From Actinocorallia sp. API 0066 (GTDB taxonomy: Bacteria > Actinomycetota > Actinomycetes > Streptosporangiales > Streptosporangiaceae), in the NCBI RefSeq assembly GCF_020991275.1, contig NZ_JAJLQY010000009.1, positions 186,001-250,000 on the forward strand: DNA of 64,000 nt. Reading direction: 5' to 3'. Under the pieces are notes generated by a model. The model saw only the letters and a program-made list of their open reading frames with translations, made no database searches and had not been told where the DNA came from. Below, piece after piece: positions 42,111 to 50,553 of the stretch (position 1 is its first letter; every line of letters starts with the position of its first letter). Position numbers and translations under genes: made by a program.

Positions 42111-42165
42111 GTGGGATTCCCCCTCGATACGGTTTCTGATGGTCAGGGCCGGATGGGCCCGGTGG

Positions 42166-42981
42166 TCACTTGACGCCGCCGGCGGTGAGCCCGGAGACGA
42201 TCCTGCGCTGGAAGATCAGCACCACCACGACGAGCGGCACCGTCACGACGACGGCGGCGGCCATCTGGGTGCCGAACGGCTGGTCGAAGCCGCGCATGCC
42301 GGTGAACTTGGCGATGGCGACCGTCGCGGTCTGCATGGACTTCTCGTTGACCATGCTGAACGCGATGATGAACTCGTTCCACGCCATGAAGAAGACGAGG
42401 ATCGCGGTGGTGAACACGCCGGGCGCCGCCAGCGGAATGATGATCTTCCGGAACGCCTGGCCGCGCGAGCAGCCGTCCGTCATCGCCGCCTGCTCCAGCT
42501 CGAACGGGAGCTGGCGGAAGAAGACGGTCAGGTTCCACACCGCGAGCGGCAGCGCGAACCCGAGGCTCGGCACGATCATCGCCTGGTAGGTGTTGATCCA
42601 GTCGATGTCGATGAACAGTTTGAGCAGCGGCACCACCTGCGAGATGCCGGGGAACATCGACGTCGCCACGACCAGGCCGAGCACCGCGTTCTTGAACCTG
42701 AAGTCCAGGCGGGCCAGCGTGTAGGCGGTGAAGACGGCGATGGTGAGTGTGAGCAGGGTCGTCATCCCGGCGACGAACAGGCTGTTCAGCAGGGCCCTGA
42801 CGAACATGTTGTCCGGGTCGAACACCGCGCGCAGGTTCTCGGTGGACCACGGCGACGGCCACGGCGTCGAGTCGAACTGGTCCTTGGGCCTGCGGAAGGC
42901 CGACACGACCATCCAGTAGAAGGGCGCGAGGCAGAAGACGATGACGCCCGCGAGGCCCAGGTAGGTGAGGACGCGCTTCAC
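42166..42981 (-). CDS. Sugar ABC transporter permease (MalG-like)
   Basis: A 271-residue inner-membrane permease with six helices of the carbohydrate uptake transporter-1 type. The EAA loop is EQAAMTDGCSRGQAFRKII, where it contacts the ATPase. It starts VKRVLTYLGLAGVIVFCLAP from a GTG at 42981 that overlaps the stop of the other permease (GTGA). No ATPase gene is present in the operon, so a shared MsiK-type ATPase is expected, as in Streptomyces. Confidence 0.9.
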   Translation of the reverse strand: MKRVLTYLGLAGVIVFCLAPFYWMVVSAFRRPKDQFDSTPWPSPWSTENLRAVFDPDNMFVRALLNSLFVAGMTTLLTLTIAVFTAYTLARLDFRFKNAVLGLVVATSMFPGISQVVPLLKLFIDIDWINTYQAMIVPSLGFALPLAVWNLTVFFRQLPFELEQAAMTDGCSRGQAFRKIIIPLAAPGVFTTAILVFFMAWNEFIIAFSMVNEKSMQTATVAIAKFTGMRGFDQPFGTQMAAAVVVTVPLVVVVLIFQRRIVSGLTAGGVK

Positions 42982-43958
42982 GCGGCTGCCCCCTTCTTGA
43001 CGGACGCCTTCCGGGCCCTGGCCTCGCCTATGACGTCGGCGCCCGCGATCTTGATGAAGGCGTAGGCGAGGAGCGCGATATAGAGGAACAGGATGGTCGC
43101 GTAGGCGGTCGCGACGCCGTATCTGAGGTTGTTGGCCTCGTCCCAGGCGAGCATCGACAGCGTCTCCACCGAGTCCTTGTTGCCGCCGATGAGGACGAAC
43201 GGCAGGTCGAACATGCGGAGTGTGTCCAGCATCCGGAACAGGACGGCGACGGCGAGGGCCGGTTTGATCAGCGGCAGCGTGATCCGGCGGAACTGCTGCC
43301 ACGGGCTCGCGCCGTCGACCTTGGCGGCCTCGTAGACGTCCTGCGGGATCATCTGGAGCCCGGCCAGGGCGAGCAGGCCGATGAACGGCGAGGTCTTCCA
43401 CACCTCGGCGATGATGACCGCGAGTTTGGACTGCCAGCCGTCGGCCGTCCAGAGGATCTCCTGGTTGAGGATGGCGTTGGCGACGCCGTCCGGCTGGAAG
43501 ATCCAGCGCCACAGGAGGCCGGACATCGCCGTCGGCACCGCCCACGGGACGAGGATGCTGGCCCGGACCAGGCCGCGGCCGCGCAGCGCCTGGTGCATGA
43601 TCAGCGCCAGGATCACACCGATGATCGTCTCCAGCACGACGGCCGTCGCGGTGAAGAACGTGGTGTTGAAGAACGCGTTCCAGAACGCCGAGCCGCGCTC
43701 GCCGGTGAACAGCGCGGTGTAGTTCTCCAGGCCGACGAACCGCTCGCCCTCGATGACGAAGCCGTCGGCGTCCAGGCCCTCGGCCTGGGCGTAGAGGGAC
43801 TGGCGGATGCCCGCCAGCACGGGGTAGCCGACGACGAGCGCCAGCACGAGGAAGGTCGGGGAAAGCAGCAGGAGGGCGAAGCGGCGGGTGGACTTCGCGT
43901 CCTGGCCCTTGCGGGCCGGCTTCGCCGGTGTGTTCACAGGGGGAATCGGGATCGCCAT
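42978..43958 (-). CDS. Sugar ABC transporter permease (MalF-like)
   Basis: A 326-residue permease with six predicted helices; N-terminal 25 residues are cytoplasmic and basic. EAA loop: YEAAKVDGASPWQQFRRITL. Between helices 1 and 2 a longer external segment (GFVIEGERFVGLENYTAL) contacts the binding protein. It is the partner of the MalG-like permease encoded directly downstream with a 4-base overlap and lies 54 bases after the binding-protein gene. Confidence 0.9.
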   Translation of the reverse strand: MAIPIPPVNTPAKPARKGQDAKSTRRFALLLLSPTFLVLALVVGYPVLAGIRQSLYAQAEGLDADGFVIEGERFVGLENYTALFTGERGSAFWNAFFNTTFFTATAVVLETIIGVILALIMHQALRGRGLVRASILVPWAVPTAMSGLLWRWIFQPDGVANAILNQEILWTADGWQSKLAVIIAEVWKTSPFIGLLALAGLQMIPQDVYEAAKVDGASPWQQFRRITLPLIKPALAVAVLFRMLDTLRMFDLPFVLIGGNKDSVETLSMLAWDEANNLRYGVATAYATILFLYIALLAYAFIKIAGADVIGEARARKASVKKGAAA

Positions 43959-44012
43959 GTCATCTCTCCAGAGCGCCGGGGAGGGAGGGGTGGTCCCTCC
44001 CCGGCGGGGTGA

Positions 44013-45302
44013 TCACTGGGTGAGGGTCTCCAGCTTCGTCTGGAGCTCGGCGAGCGCCGCGTCGGTGGTCTTGGAACCGTTCAGGGCGGCGTAGGCGGCC
44101 TCCTGGATGGCGGTGGTCACGTCGCCGTACTTGACGACCTTCGGACGTCCCTTGGCGTTCTCGATCGCGGTCTTGAGCGACGGCATGTACGGGAACTTGG
44201 CGACGACCTCAGGGTCGTTGTAGAGCGCGGCGACCGAGGGCGCCTTGCCGATGACGATCGCGTTGGCCTTCTGGACCTCGGTGGAGGTCATGTAGTTGAG
44301 GAAGTCCAGCGCGGTCGCCTTGTTCTTGGCGAACGCCGAGATGGCGAAGTTGTGGCCGCCGAGGGTGGACACGCCGGGGCCGTTGGAACCGGGCAGCGGC
44401 GCGACGTCGAACTTGCCGGCGACCTTCGACTCCTCCTTGTCGCTGGCGGACGCGTACTGGTACGGCCACTGGCGGTGGAAGAGCAGCTTGCCGCCGTTGA
44501 AGTCGGCGCGGCCGAGCTCCTCGGTGTAGGTGATGGCCTTCTTGCTGATGTGGCCGTCCTTGAAGGCGTTGACCAGGACGTCGAGTCCGGCCTTGGCCTC
44601 GGGGGTGTTGACGGTCGGCTTGCCCTGCTCGTCGACGACCGAGCCGCCCGCCGCGTTGATGGCCTCGGACGCGTTCACGGTGAGGCCCTCGTACTTGTCG
44701 AACTGGCCCGCGTAGCAGTCGATGTTCTTGGCCGACGACACCTTCGCCTTGACGGCGTCGCAGGCGGCGAACAGCTCGCTCCAGGTGGTCGGCGCCTTGT
44801 CGATGCCGGCCTCGGCGAGGAGGTCCTTGCGGTAGTAGAGCAGGCCCGCGTCGGAGTCGACCGGGACGGCGTAGAGCTTGCCGAGGTACCGGCCGGTGTC
44901 GACGGTCGGGGCGAGCAGGTCGCTGATGGGGAGCTGGTCCTCGGGCAGCTCGACGACCCAGCGGTTGGCCGCGAACTCCGCGGTCCACACGACGTCGAGG
45001 TTGAGGACGGTGTAGGCGTCGGACTTGACCTGCGCGTTCTGGATCATCTGCTGCCGCTGCTCGTCGGCCTTGTCGGACAGCTCGATGATCCGGACCGGCT
45101 CGTCGGGGTGCTTGGAGTTCCAGTCGTCGATCTGCTTCTGCAGGTTGCCGGAGGTGTCCTTGCCGGTGACGAAGGTGATTTCGCCGCGACCTTCGAGGGC
45201 CGCCGACTTCTTGTCGCCGTCGCCGCTTTCACTTCCGCCGCCGCAAGCAGCGAGCACCAGGGCGAGGCTGGCGAACACGCCAGCCATGGGGATGCGCCGC
45301 AC
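44013..45302 (-). CDS. Sugar-binding lipoprotein of the ABC transporter (MalE-like)
   Basis: A 429-residue solute-binding protein of the maltose/multiple-sugar class. Signal peptide with lipobox LVLAACGG, acylated Cys20, then a Gly/Ser/Asp linker and the two-lobed binding domain (GEITFVTGKDTSG, YKVFTS-free; WPYQYASASDKEE, VGIAISAFAKN-like LGGHNFAISAFAKNK). The GTG at 45302 is the start because AGGAGGA lies six bases before it; the longer open frame upstream crosses the operators. First gene of the operon. Maltodextrin is the likely ligand from the neighbouring alpha-glucosidase, not from residues. Confidence 0.9.
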   Translation of the reverse strand: MRRIPMAGVFASLALVLAACGGGSESGDGDKKSAALEGRGEITFVTGKDTSGNLQKQIDDWNSKHPDEPVRIIELSDKADEQRQQMIQNAQVKSDAYTVLNLDVVWTAEFAANRWVVELPEDQLPISDLLAPTVDTGRYLGKLYAVPVDSDAGLLYYRKDLLAEAGIDKAPTTWSELFAACDAVKAKVSSAKNIDCYAGQFDKYEGLTVNASEAINAAGGSVVDEQGKPTVNTPEAKAGLDVLVNAFKDGHISKKAITYTEELGRADFNGGKLLFHRQWPYQYASASDKEESKVAGKFDVAPLPGSNGPGVSTLGGHNFAISAFAKNKATALDFLNYMTSTEVQKANAIVIGKAPSVAALYNDPEVVAKFPYMPSLKTAIENAKGRPKVVKYGDVTTAIQEAAYAALNGSKTTDAALAELQTKLETLTQ

Positions 45303-45377
45303 TGTGCTTCCTCCTAGGGGATTTCTCACGATGAGGGGGTATGTGAGGTGGAACAGGTCCCGGACGTTAGTCCAGGC

Positions 45378-45385
45378 GTTGCAAC
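45378..45385. promoter_or_regulatory. MalR-like operator dyad 1
   Basis: GTTGCAAC, a perfect 8-base palindrome, closest of three TTGCA dyads to the binding-protein gene. Confidence 0.55.
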
Positions 45386-45396
45386 CATGTAAAGAG

Positions 45397-45409
45397 TCTT
45401 GCAGCAAGA
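45397..45409. promoter_or_regulatory. MalR-like operator dyad 2
   Basis: TCTTGC-A-GCAAGA, a perfect odd palindrome whose centre lies about 21.5 bases (two turns) from dyad 1. Confidence 0.7.
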
Positions 45410-45420
45410 TTTCAGAAAGT

Positions 45421-45439
45421 CGTTGCAAGGCTTGCGACG
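45421..45439. promoter_or_regulatory. MalR-like operator dyad 3
   Basis: CGTTGCAAG-G-CTTGCGACG; eight of nine positions pair. With the other two it forms a 62-base cluster of operator-like sites upstream of the sugar operon. Confidence 0.65.
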
Positions 45440-45505
45440 CTGCCCGGTGATCCACCCGTCGCGACGACCGGATTCGGCCATCCTTCTTACCTCTCCGGAA
45501 ACACC

Positions 45506-45534
45506 AAAAAGACCCGTCCCGGAGGAGACGGGTC
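45506..45534 (-). terminator. Intrinsic terminator of the ROK gene
   Basis: On the minus strand GACCCGTC and GACGGGTC form an 8-base stem with an 8-base loop, followed by TTTTT. It lies 16 bases after the ROK stop codon and insulates the sugar operon. Confidence 0.9.
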
Positions 45535-45549
45535 CTGCTTGCTCGGGGG

Positions 45550-46605
45550 TTAGAGAGAGGCGTCGATGGCGGCGGGGGCCAGCACGTGGTCGAGGATCAT
45601 CGTGGCGCAGCCGAGGAGGCCCGCGTCGTCGCCGAGCATGCTGGGCTCGACGCGCAGGCGGCGCGTCGCCATCGCGGCGGCGCGCTGGTAGACGCTCTCG
45701 CGCACGCCCGCGATGAGGTTCTTGCCGGAGAGGTCGCCGCCGAGCACCACGATCGCGGGGTTGAGGATGTTGACGGCGGCCGCGACGACGTCGCCGATCC
45801 GGCGGCCCGCCTCGCGCAGCACCGCGACCGCCTCAAGGTCGCCCGCGCGGGCCAGCGCGGCCAGCTCCGGAAGGTCCCGGGCACGGCCGCCGAGCTGGGC
45901 GAGCAGCGCCGCGCCGCCCGCCACCGTCTCCACACAGCCGACCGTGCCGCAGCCGCACAGCAGCCCGTCGGGGACGGGGATGTGGCCGATCTCCCCGGCG
46001 CCGCCGTAAGCGCCGCGCTGGAGGCGGCCGCCGGAGATCACCCCGGCGCCGATCCCGGTGGACGCCTTCACGAACAGCAGGTCCGCGACGTCGTTGCGGA
46101 CCCGGTGCTCGCCCAGCGCCATGACGTTCACGTCGTTGTCGATGTGCACCGGCACCGGGAACACGTCGCGGACGGCCTTGACGATCCGCTCGTCCTCGTG
46201 GGCCGGGCCCGGCAGGGCGATGCCGACCCCTCGGACGGGCCCCGGATCCATCGCCTTCCACAGGTCGATGGCCGTCTCGATGCCCGCGCCGACGTGCACG
46301 GGCTCCTTGCGCAGGATGGTTCCGGACAGGTCGCAGACGGCGAGGTGGCCGTGCGTGTGGCCGAGTGAGGCCACCAGGACGGTGCCGCCCGAGCCGTGGA
46401 ACTCCAGCCGTCCGGCGGGCCTGCCGCCGCTGGACACGCCGGGCAGCTCGACGACGAGCCCCGCCTCGATCAGGTCGGTGACCCGCTGCCCGATGACGGG
46501 CCGGGACAGGCCGGTCAGCCGCGCGAGCTCGGCGCGGGTGCGCACCGACTCCTCGCGGATGAGCCGGAGGACCTCCCCGCTCGTGGCCGCCGCTGCTCGA
46601 GACAT
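45550..46605 (-). CDS. ROK-family transcriptional regulator
   Basis: A 351-residue regulator: N-terminal winged helix (ELARLTGLSRPVIGQRVTDLIEAG) and a ROK sugar-kinase-like domain with GVGIALPGPAHEDERIV, GEIGHIPVPDG and the zinc site LLCGCGTVGCVE. It resembles glucose-responsive ROK repressors. It is divergent from edd, and an inverted repeat lies between them, so control of the Entner-Doudoroff genes is likely. It also lies next to a sugar operon, which it might co-regulate. ATG at 46605 gives the normal family length. Confidence 0.9.
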   Translation of the reverse strand: MSRAAAATSGEVLRLIREESVRTRAELARLTGLSRPVIGQRVTDLIEAGLVVELPGVSSGGRPAGRLEFHGSGGTVLVASLGHTHGHLAVCDLSGTILRKEPVHVGAGIETAIDLWKAMDPGPVRGVGIALPGPAHEDERIVKAVRDVFPVPVHIDNDVNVMALGEHRVRNDVADLLFVKASTGIGAGVISGGRLQRGAYGGAGEIGHIPVPDGLLCGCGTVGCVETVAGGAALLAQLGGRARDLPELAALARAGDLEAVAVLREAGRRIGDVVAAAVNILNPAIVVLGGDLSGKNLIAGVRESVYQRAAAMATRRLRVEPSMLGDDAGLLGCATMILDHVLAPAAIDASL

Positions 46606-46643
46606 GCCCTCAAGTCAACCACGATCGCCCGGCCGTGTTGAAA

Positions 46644-46670
46644 AAGATGACCGGTGACTTTTGTCATCTT
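46644..46670. promoter_or_regulatory. Operator-like dyad between ROK and edd
   Basis: AAGATGAC (46644-46651) and GTCATCTT (46663-46670) with an 11-base spacer. It lies 40 bases before the ROK start and about 108 before edd, in the divergent promoter region. Confidence 0.65.
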
Positions 46671-46777
46671 CTCTACAGAAGTTCCGATGCTTTCCTTGCT
46701 AAGGTACTCCCGAGGTTCACGGATCTCGCCCGCCGATCCCGGCGATCCCGCGCCACTCTGTAACGGAGATCTCACCC

Positions 46778-48574
46778 ATGGCAGCCGTCCACCCGGTCAT
46801 CGACCGTGTCACCGCACGCGTCGCCGAGCGCAGCGCCGCCTCCCGCGCCGCCTACCTCGCGCGCGTGGCGGCGGCGCGGGCCGAGGGCCCGGTCCGGGGC
46901 GCGCTGGCGTGCGGGAACCTCGCGCACGGGTTCGCCGCCTGCTCCCCGGAGGAGAAGGAGGCGCTGCGAGCCACCGTCCGGCCCAACGTGGCGATCGTGA
47001 CGTCCTACAACGACATGCTCTCCGCCCACCAGCCCTTCCGGACCTACCCCGAGCACCTGAAGAAGGCGATCCTGCTCGCGGGCGGCGTCGCGCAGGTCGC
47101 GGGCGGCGTCCCGGCCATGTGCGACGGCGTCACCCAGGGCCGCGCGGGCATGGAACTGTCCCTGTTCAGCCGCGACGTGGTGGCGATGTCCGCGGCCATC
47201 GCGCTCGCCCACGACATGTTCGACGCGGCGCTGATGCTCGGCGTCTGCGACAAGATCGTGCCGGGGCTCGTCATCGGCGCCCTCTCCTTCGGCCACCTGC
47301 CGACGCTGCTCGTGCCCGCCGGGCCGATGCACTCAGGGCTGCCGAACGCCGAGAAGGGCCGCATCCGCAAGCTGTACGCCGTCGGCGAGGTCGGCCGCGA
47401 CGAGCTGCTCGACGCCGAGGCCGCGTCCTACCACTCACCCGGCACCTGCACCTTCTACGGCACCGCCAACAGCAACCAGATGCTCATGGAGGTCATGGGC
47501 CTGCACCTGCCCGGAGCCAGCTTCGTCGCGCCGAACACGCCGCTGCGCGCCGCGCTGACCGCCGAGGCGGGCCGCCGCGCGGTGTCCGGCGAGGTCCCGA
47601 TGGTCGCCGAGGTGCTGGACGAGCGCGCGTTCGTCAACGGCGTGGTGGCGCTGCTGGCCACCGGCGGGTCCACCAACCACACACTGCACCTGCCCGCGAT
47701 GGCCGCCGCCGCCGGGATCGAGCTGACCTGGGACGACTTCGCGGAGCTGTCCACGGTCACCCCGCTGCTCACCCGGATCTACCCGAACGGCGGCGCCGAC
47801 GTGAACCACTTCCACGCGGCCGGAGGCACCGGGTTCCTCATCCGCGAACTGCTCTCGGCGGGACTCCTGCACGGGGACGTCAAGACCGTCGCGGGTGACG
47901 GCCTGGGCGGGTACACCCGGATCCCGTCCCTGGACGGCGAAGGCAGGCTCCGGTGGGAGGACGCGCCCGAGGCGTCCGGAGACGACTCCGTGCTGCGTCC
48001 CGCGTCCCGTCCCTTCTCCGCCGACGGCGGCCTCCGCATGGTCGAGGGCAACGTCGGACGCGGTGTCGTCAAGGTGTCGGCGGTCGCGCCCGAACACCGC
48101 GTGGTGGAGGCGCCCGCGCGGGTGTTCACCACCCAGGAGCAGGTCCTTGACGCGTTCAAGGCGGGCGAGCTGAACCGGGACGTCGTCATCGTGCTCCGCT
48201 ACCAGGGCCCGAAGGCGACCGGGATGCCCGAACTACACAAGCTGACCCCGCCCATGTCCGTCCTCCAGGACAAGGGCCACAAGGTGGCGTTCGTGACCGA
48301 CGGCAGGATGTCGGGCGCCTCCGGCGCCGTCCCGGCCGCCATCCACATGACGCCCGAGGCGGCCGCCGGAGGCCCGATCGCGCGGGTCCGCGACGGCGAC
48401 CTCGTGCGCTTCGACGCCGACAGCGGCAAGCTGGAGATCCTCGCCGACCTCGCCGCGCGCGACCCCGAGGGCGCCGCCCCGACCGCCGCCGAGTGGTCGG
48501 GCACCGGCCGCGACCTGTTCGGCGCGTTCCGGGCCGCCGTCGGCCCCGCCGAGAGGGGCGCGTCGGTCTTCTAG
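46778..48574 (+). CDS. edd: Phosphogluconate dehydratase
   Basis: First committed step of the Entner-Doudoroff pathway: dehydrates 6-phosphogluconate to KDPG. A 598-residue cytoplasmic [4Fe-4S] enzyme of the IlvD/Edd family. Cluster cysteines are expected in AMCDGVTQG and LGVCDKI, plus the later [13 protein letters not shown]. Other signatures: [31 protein letters not shown] and [21 protein letters not shown]. Length and motifs place it in Edd rather than IlvD. The eda gene follows in the same direction, so both enzymes of the pathway are together. Confidence 0.95.
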   Translation: MAAVHPVIDRVTARVAERSAASRAAYLARVAAARAEGPVRGALACGNLAHGFAACSPEEKEALRATVRPNVAIVTSYNDMLSAHQPFRTYPEHLKKAILLAGGVAQVAGGVPAMCDGVTQGRAGMELSLFSRDVVAMSAAIALAHDMFDAALMLGVCDKIVPGLVIGALSFGHLPTLLVPAGPMHSGLPNAEKGRIRKLYAVGEVGRDELLDAEAASYHSPGTCTFYGTANSNQMLMEVMGLHLPGASFVAPNTPLRAALTAEAGRRAVSGEVPMVAEVLDERAFVNGVVALLATGGSTNHTLHLPAMAAAAGIELTWDDFAELSTVTPLLTRIYPNGGADVNHFHAAGGTGFLIRELLSAGLLHGDVKTVAGDGLGGYTRIPSLDGEGRLRWEDAPEASGDDSVLRPASRPFSADGGLRMVEGNVGRGVVKVSAVAPEHRVVEAPARVFTTQEQVLDAFKAGELNRDVVIVLRYQGPKATGMPELHKLTPPMSVLQDKGHKVAFVTDGRMSGASGAVPAAIHMTPEAAAGGPIARVRDGDLVRFDADSGKLEILADLAARDPEGAAPTAAEWSGTGRDLFGAFRAAVGPAERGASVF

Positions 48575-48580
48575 AGACTT

Positions 48581-48632
48581 CCTCGCGGGCCCGGCTCCGA
48601 TGCGGAGGGGCTGACGGGACGGGCCCGCGAGG
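48581..48632 (+). other. Hairpin 1 in the edd-eda intergenic region
   Basis: CCTCGCGGGCCCG (48581-48593) pairs with CGGGCCCGCGAGG (48620-48632), 13 bases perfect; an inner CTCCG/CGGAG stem (48595-48607) lies in the loop. It starts six bases after the edd stop. Confidence 0.8.
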
Positions 48633-48688
48633 AGAACCACTCCCTCAAGGGGCGGGTGCGGCGGAGGGGCCGCTCCCCACCGGGGGGA

Positions 48689-48734
48689 TCCGCGAGGCCG
48701 GGCTCGGCGGAGGGGCCCTGCCCGGCCTCGCGGA
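48689..48734 (+). other. Hairpin 2 in the edd-eda intergenic region
   Basis: TCCGCGAGGCCGGGC (48689-48703) pairs perfectly with GCCCGGCCTCGCGGA (48720-48734), loop 16 bases. It ends about 19 bases before the eda ribosome binding site AAGGAGAG. Confidence 0.8.
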
Positions 48735-48766
48735 GGACACCCACGTTCAGCCAAGGAGAGACACCG

Positions 48767-49390
48767 ATGCGCGCCGAAGACCTCATGCACCTCGCCCCGG
48801 TGATCCCGGTGGTGGTCCTGGAGGACGCCGACAGCGCCGTGCCCCTGGCGCGCGCGCTCGTCGCGGGCGGCCTGCCCGTCATCGAGGTCACCCTGCGCAC
48901 CGAGGCGGGCCTGGAGTCGATCCGCCGCATCGCCGACGAGGTCGAGGGTGCCGTCGTGGGGGCGGGCACCGTCACGGGGCCGCAGCACGTCAAGGACTCC
49001 ATCGCCGCGGGCGCGGAGTTCCTCGTCAGCCCCGGCTGCACCGACATCCTGCGCGCCGCGATGACCTACAGCGGCGTGCCGTTCCTGCCGGGCGTCGCCA
49101 CCGCCAGTGAGGCGATGTCCCTGCTGGAGCAGGGCGTCACCGCGATGAAGTTCTTCCCGGCGGTGCCCGCCGGAGGCATCCCCTACCTCAAGTCGCTCTA
49201 CGGGCCGCTGCCGCAGATCACCTTCTGCCCGACCGGCGGCATCACCCTGCAGACCGCGCCGGACTTCCTCGCCCAGCCCAACATCGGCTGTGTCGGCGGC
49301 ACCTGGTTGACCCCCGCCGACGCCGTCGCGTCCGGCGACTGGGCGCGCGTCGAGAAGCTCGCCGCCGAGGCGGCCGCCCTGCGCGTCTGA
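48767..49390 (+). CDS. eda: KDPG aldolase (2-dehydro-3-deoxy-phosphogluconate aldolase)
   Basis: Cleaves KDPG to pyruvate and glyceraldehyde 3-phosphate, the second Entner-Doudoroff step. A 207-residue class I aldolase, trimeric in the family. Schiff-base Lys128 in TAMKFFPA, catalytic Glu40 in VIEVTLRT, phosphate loop PTGGI. ATG at 48767 follows CCAAGGAGAG. It lies 192 bases after edd behind two strong hairpins. Together with edd and the ROK gene it indicates an inducible Entner-Doudoroff branch. Confidence 0.95.
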   Translation: MRAEDLMHLAPVIPVVVLEDADSAVPLARALVAGGLPVIEVTLRTEAGLESIRRIADEVEGAVVGAGTVTGPQHVKDSIAAGAEFLVSPGCTDILRAAMTYSGVPFLPGVATASEAMSLLEQGVTAMKFFPAVPAGGIPYLKSLYGPLPQITFCPTGGITLQTAPDFLAQPNIGCVGGTWLTPADAVASGDWARVEKLAAEAAALRV

Positions 49391-49394
49391 GGCT

Positions 49395-49430
49395 CACACG
49401 CCTCCCGTCGCGCTGGCGGACAGGCGTGTG
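49395..49430. terminator. Hairpin A after eda
   Basis: CACACGCCT (49395-49403) pairs with AGGCGTGTG (49422-49430), 18-base loop; starts five bases after the eda stop. Confidence 0.7.
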
Positions 49431-49440
49431 CGGGGACCCC

Positions 49441-49464
49441 GCCGGACGTTCGACACCGTCCGGC
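49441..49464. terminator. Hairpin B after eda
   Basis: GCCGGACG and CGTCCGGC with an 8-base loop, followed by TTTCC. Confidence 0.7.
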
Positions 49465-49481
49465 TTTCCGGGTCCCGTCGT

Positions 49482-49514
49482 GGCGTCCCGCTCCGGGTGG
49501 GGGAGCGGGACGCC
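49482..49514. terminator. Hairpin C between eda and the MmcQ-like gene
   Basis: GGCGTCCCGCTCC (49482-49494) pairs perfectly with GGAGCGGGACGCC (49502-49514), 7-base loop. It can stop transcription from either side of the convergent pair. Confidence 0.8.
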
Positions 49515-49533
49515 GCACTCTTTCCCCGCCCGG

Positions 49534-49941
49534 CTAGTCGCCCGAGCCGGGGACGAGGGCGGACAGGCGTTTGGGGGCGACGAGGCGGTAGCTGTCCTGG
49601 AGGAGTTCGGCTATCTCCGTCCAGTCCTGGGGGACGTCCAGGCGCGCGCCCACCCAGCCCTTGGGGCCGACGTAGGGCGGCACGAAGAACCGCTCGGGAT
49701 CCTCGCCGACGAGGGCCTGTTGGACGCCCTGGGCCGCCTTGAACGTCATGCTCAGGCCGTCCTCGGACGTCATGGTGAAGATCTTGTTCCGGACCCGGAA
49801 CGTCGGCGCGGTGTGGCCGCCGAACGGCTTCTCCTCCGCCTCCGGCAGGGCCAGGCAGATCGCCCGGACCCTGCCGATCGCGTCCTCGTCGTTCGCTGTT
49901 TCCTTCGCCGCTGTTTCCTTGGCCGCTGTTTCCTTCGCCAC
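49534..49941 (-). CDS. MmcQ/YjbR family protein
   Basis: A 135-residue protein of the MmcQ/YjbR fold (DNA-binding-like double wing, function unknown). Core motifs: RAICLALPEAEEKPFGGHTAP, FRVRNKIFTMTS, GWVGARLDVPQDWTEIAELLQDSYRLVAPKR (given here in parts of the continuous C-terminal half). The N-terminus is a five-residue repeat (KETAA, KETAA, KETAN) encoded by a 15-bp tandem repeat. GTG at 49941 has GGAGGGAG upstream. Confidence 0.85.
   Translation of the reverse strand: MAKETAAKETAAKETANDEDAIGRVRAICLALPEAEEKPFGGHTAPTFRVRNKIFTMTSEDGLSMTFKAAQGVQQALVGEDPERFFVPPYVGPKGWVGARLDVPQDWTEIAELLQDSYRLVAPKRLSALVPGSGD
49895..49939 (-). repeat. 15-bp tandem repeat in the MmcQ-like gene 5' end
   Basis: Three consecutive 15-base units (49895, 49910, 49925) of GCTGTTTCCTTCGCC on the plus strand; the middle one differs at one base. 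In-frame, like the repeat at the start of suhB. Confidence 0.9.
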
Positions 49942-50007
49942 CGTGGTTCTCCCTCCGTCAGGGGACCATCCTCTCCCGGCCCTCTGACGTTTTCCGGCGC
50001 GCGTTGC

Positions 50008-50553
50008 TCAGCCCCGGTGGCCGCCGTGCCCGCAGCCGCTCCGGCCGCGCAGGATCCGGACGGCGAGGAAGATCAGGCCGCCGATGATCAGCACCCGGCC
50101 CGCGATCGCGGCGGCCGCCCAGCCGCCCGCGAAGAACAGGAGCGGGAAGCCGACGAGCAGGAACAGCCACAGCGCGAAGGCCGGCCGGTTCGGCCCGCGC
50201 CCGCGCTCACGCGGCCGGTAGCCGGGGGCCTGAGGCACGACGGCCTCCCACGGGTGCGGCCCCGGCAGGTCGTCCAGGACGCCCGCGAGGTCGGCCTGGG
50301 TCTTGGCGGCCAGCGCGCGGGTGATCCTGTCGTCGAGTTCCTCGGGCTCCAGGCGGCCTTCGGCGTAGTGGTTCTGCAGCGCCTCGGCGACGGCGTTGCG
50401 CTCGGCGTCCCCGATGCGCAGGTGCGCGGCGTTCGGCGCGGACGGCTGGCGGCCCTGGAACGCCGTGTTCATCGCGGCCTGGCTCGCCAGGAGGGCCGCC
50501 TTGCGCGCCTCGTGCGCGAGCCGGTGGGCGTTGTGGCGGTCATGGCGGGACAT
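50008..50553 (-). CDS. DUF1707 domain membrane protein
   Basis: A 181-residue protein with a charged N-terminus, a DUF1707/SHOCT-like domain (RIGDAERNAVAEALQNHYAE, GRLEPEELDDRITRALAAKT, about 46-96), two membrane helices (about 125-165) and a short His/Gly tail. DUF1707 proteins are frequent in actinomycetes and are often encoded with PadR-type regulators. Its ATG shares one base with the PadR stop (TGATG), so the two are one operon under PadR control. Confidence 0.88.
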   Translation of the reverse strand: MSRHDRHNAHRLAHEARKAALLASQAAMNTAFQGRQPSAPNAAHLRIGDAERNAVAEALQNHYAEGRLEPEELDDRITRALAAKTQADLAGVLDDLPGPHPWEAVVPQAPGYRPRERGRGPNRPAFALWLFLLVGFPLLFFAGGWAAAAIAGRVLIIGGLIFLAVRILRGRSGCGHGGHRG

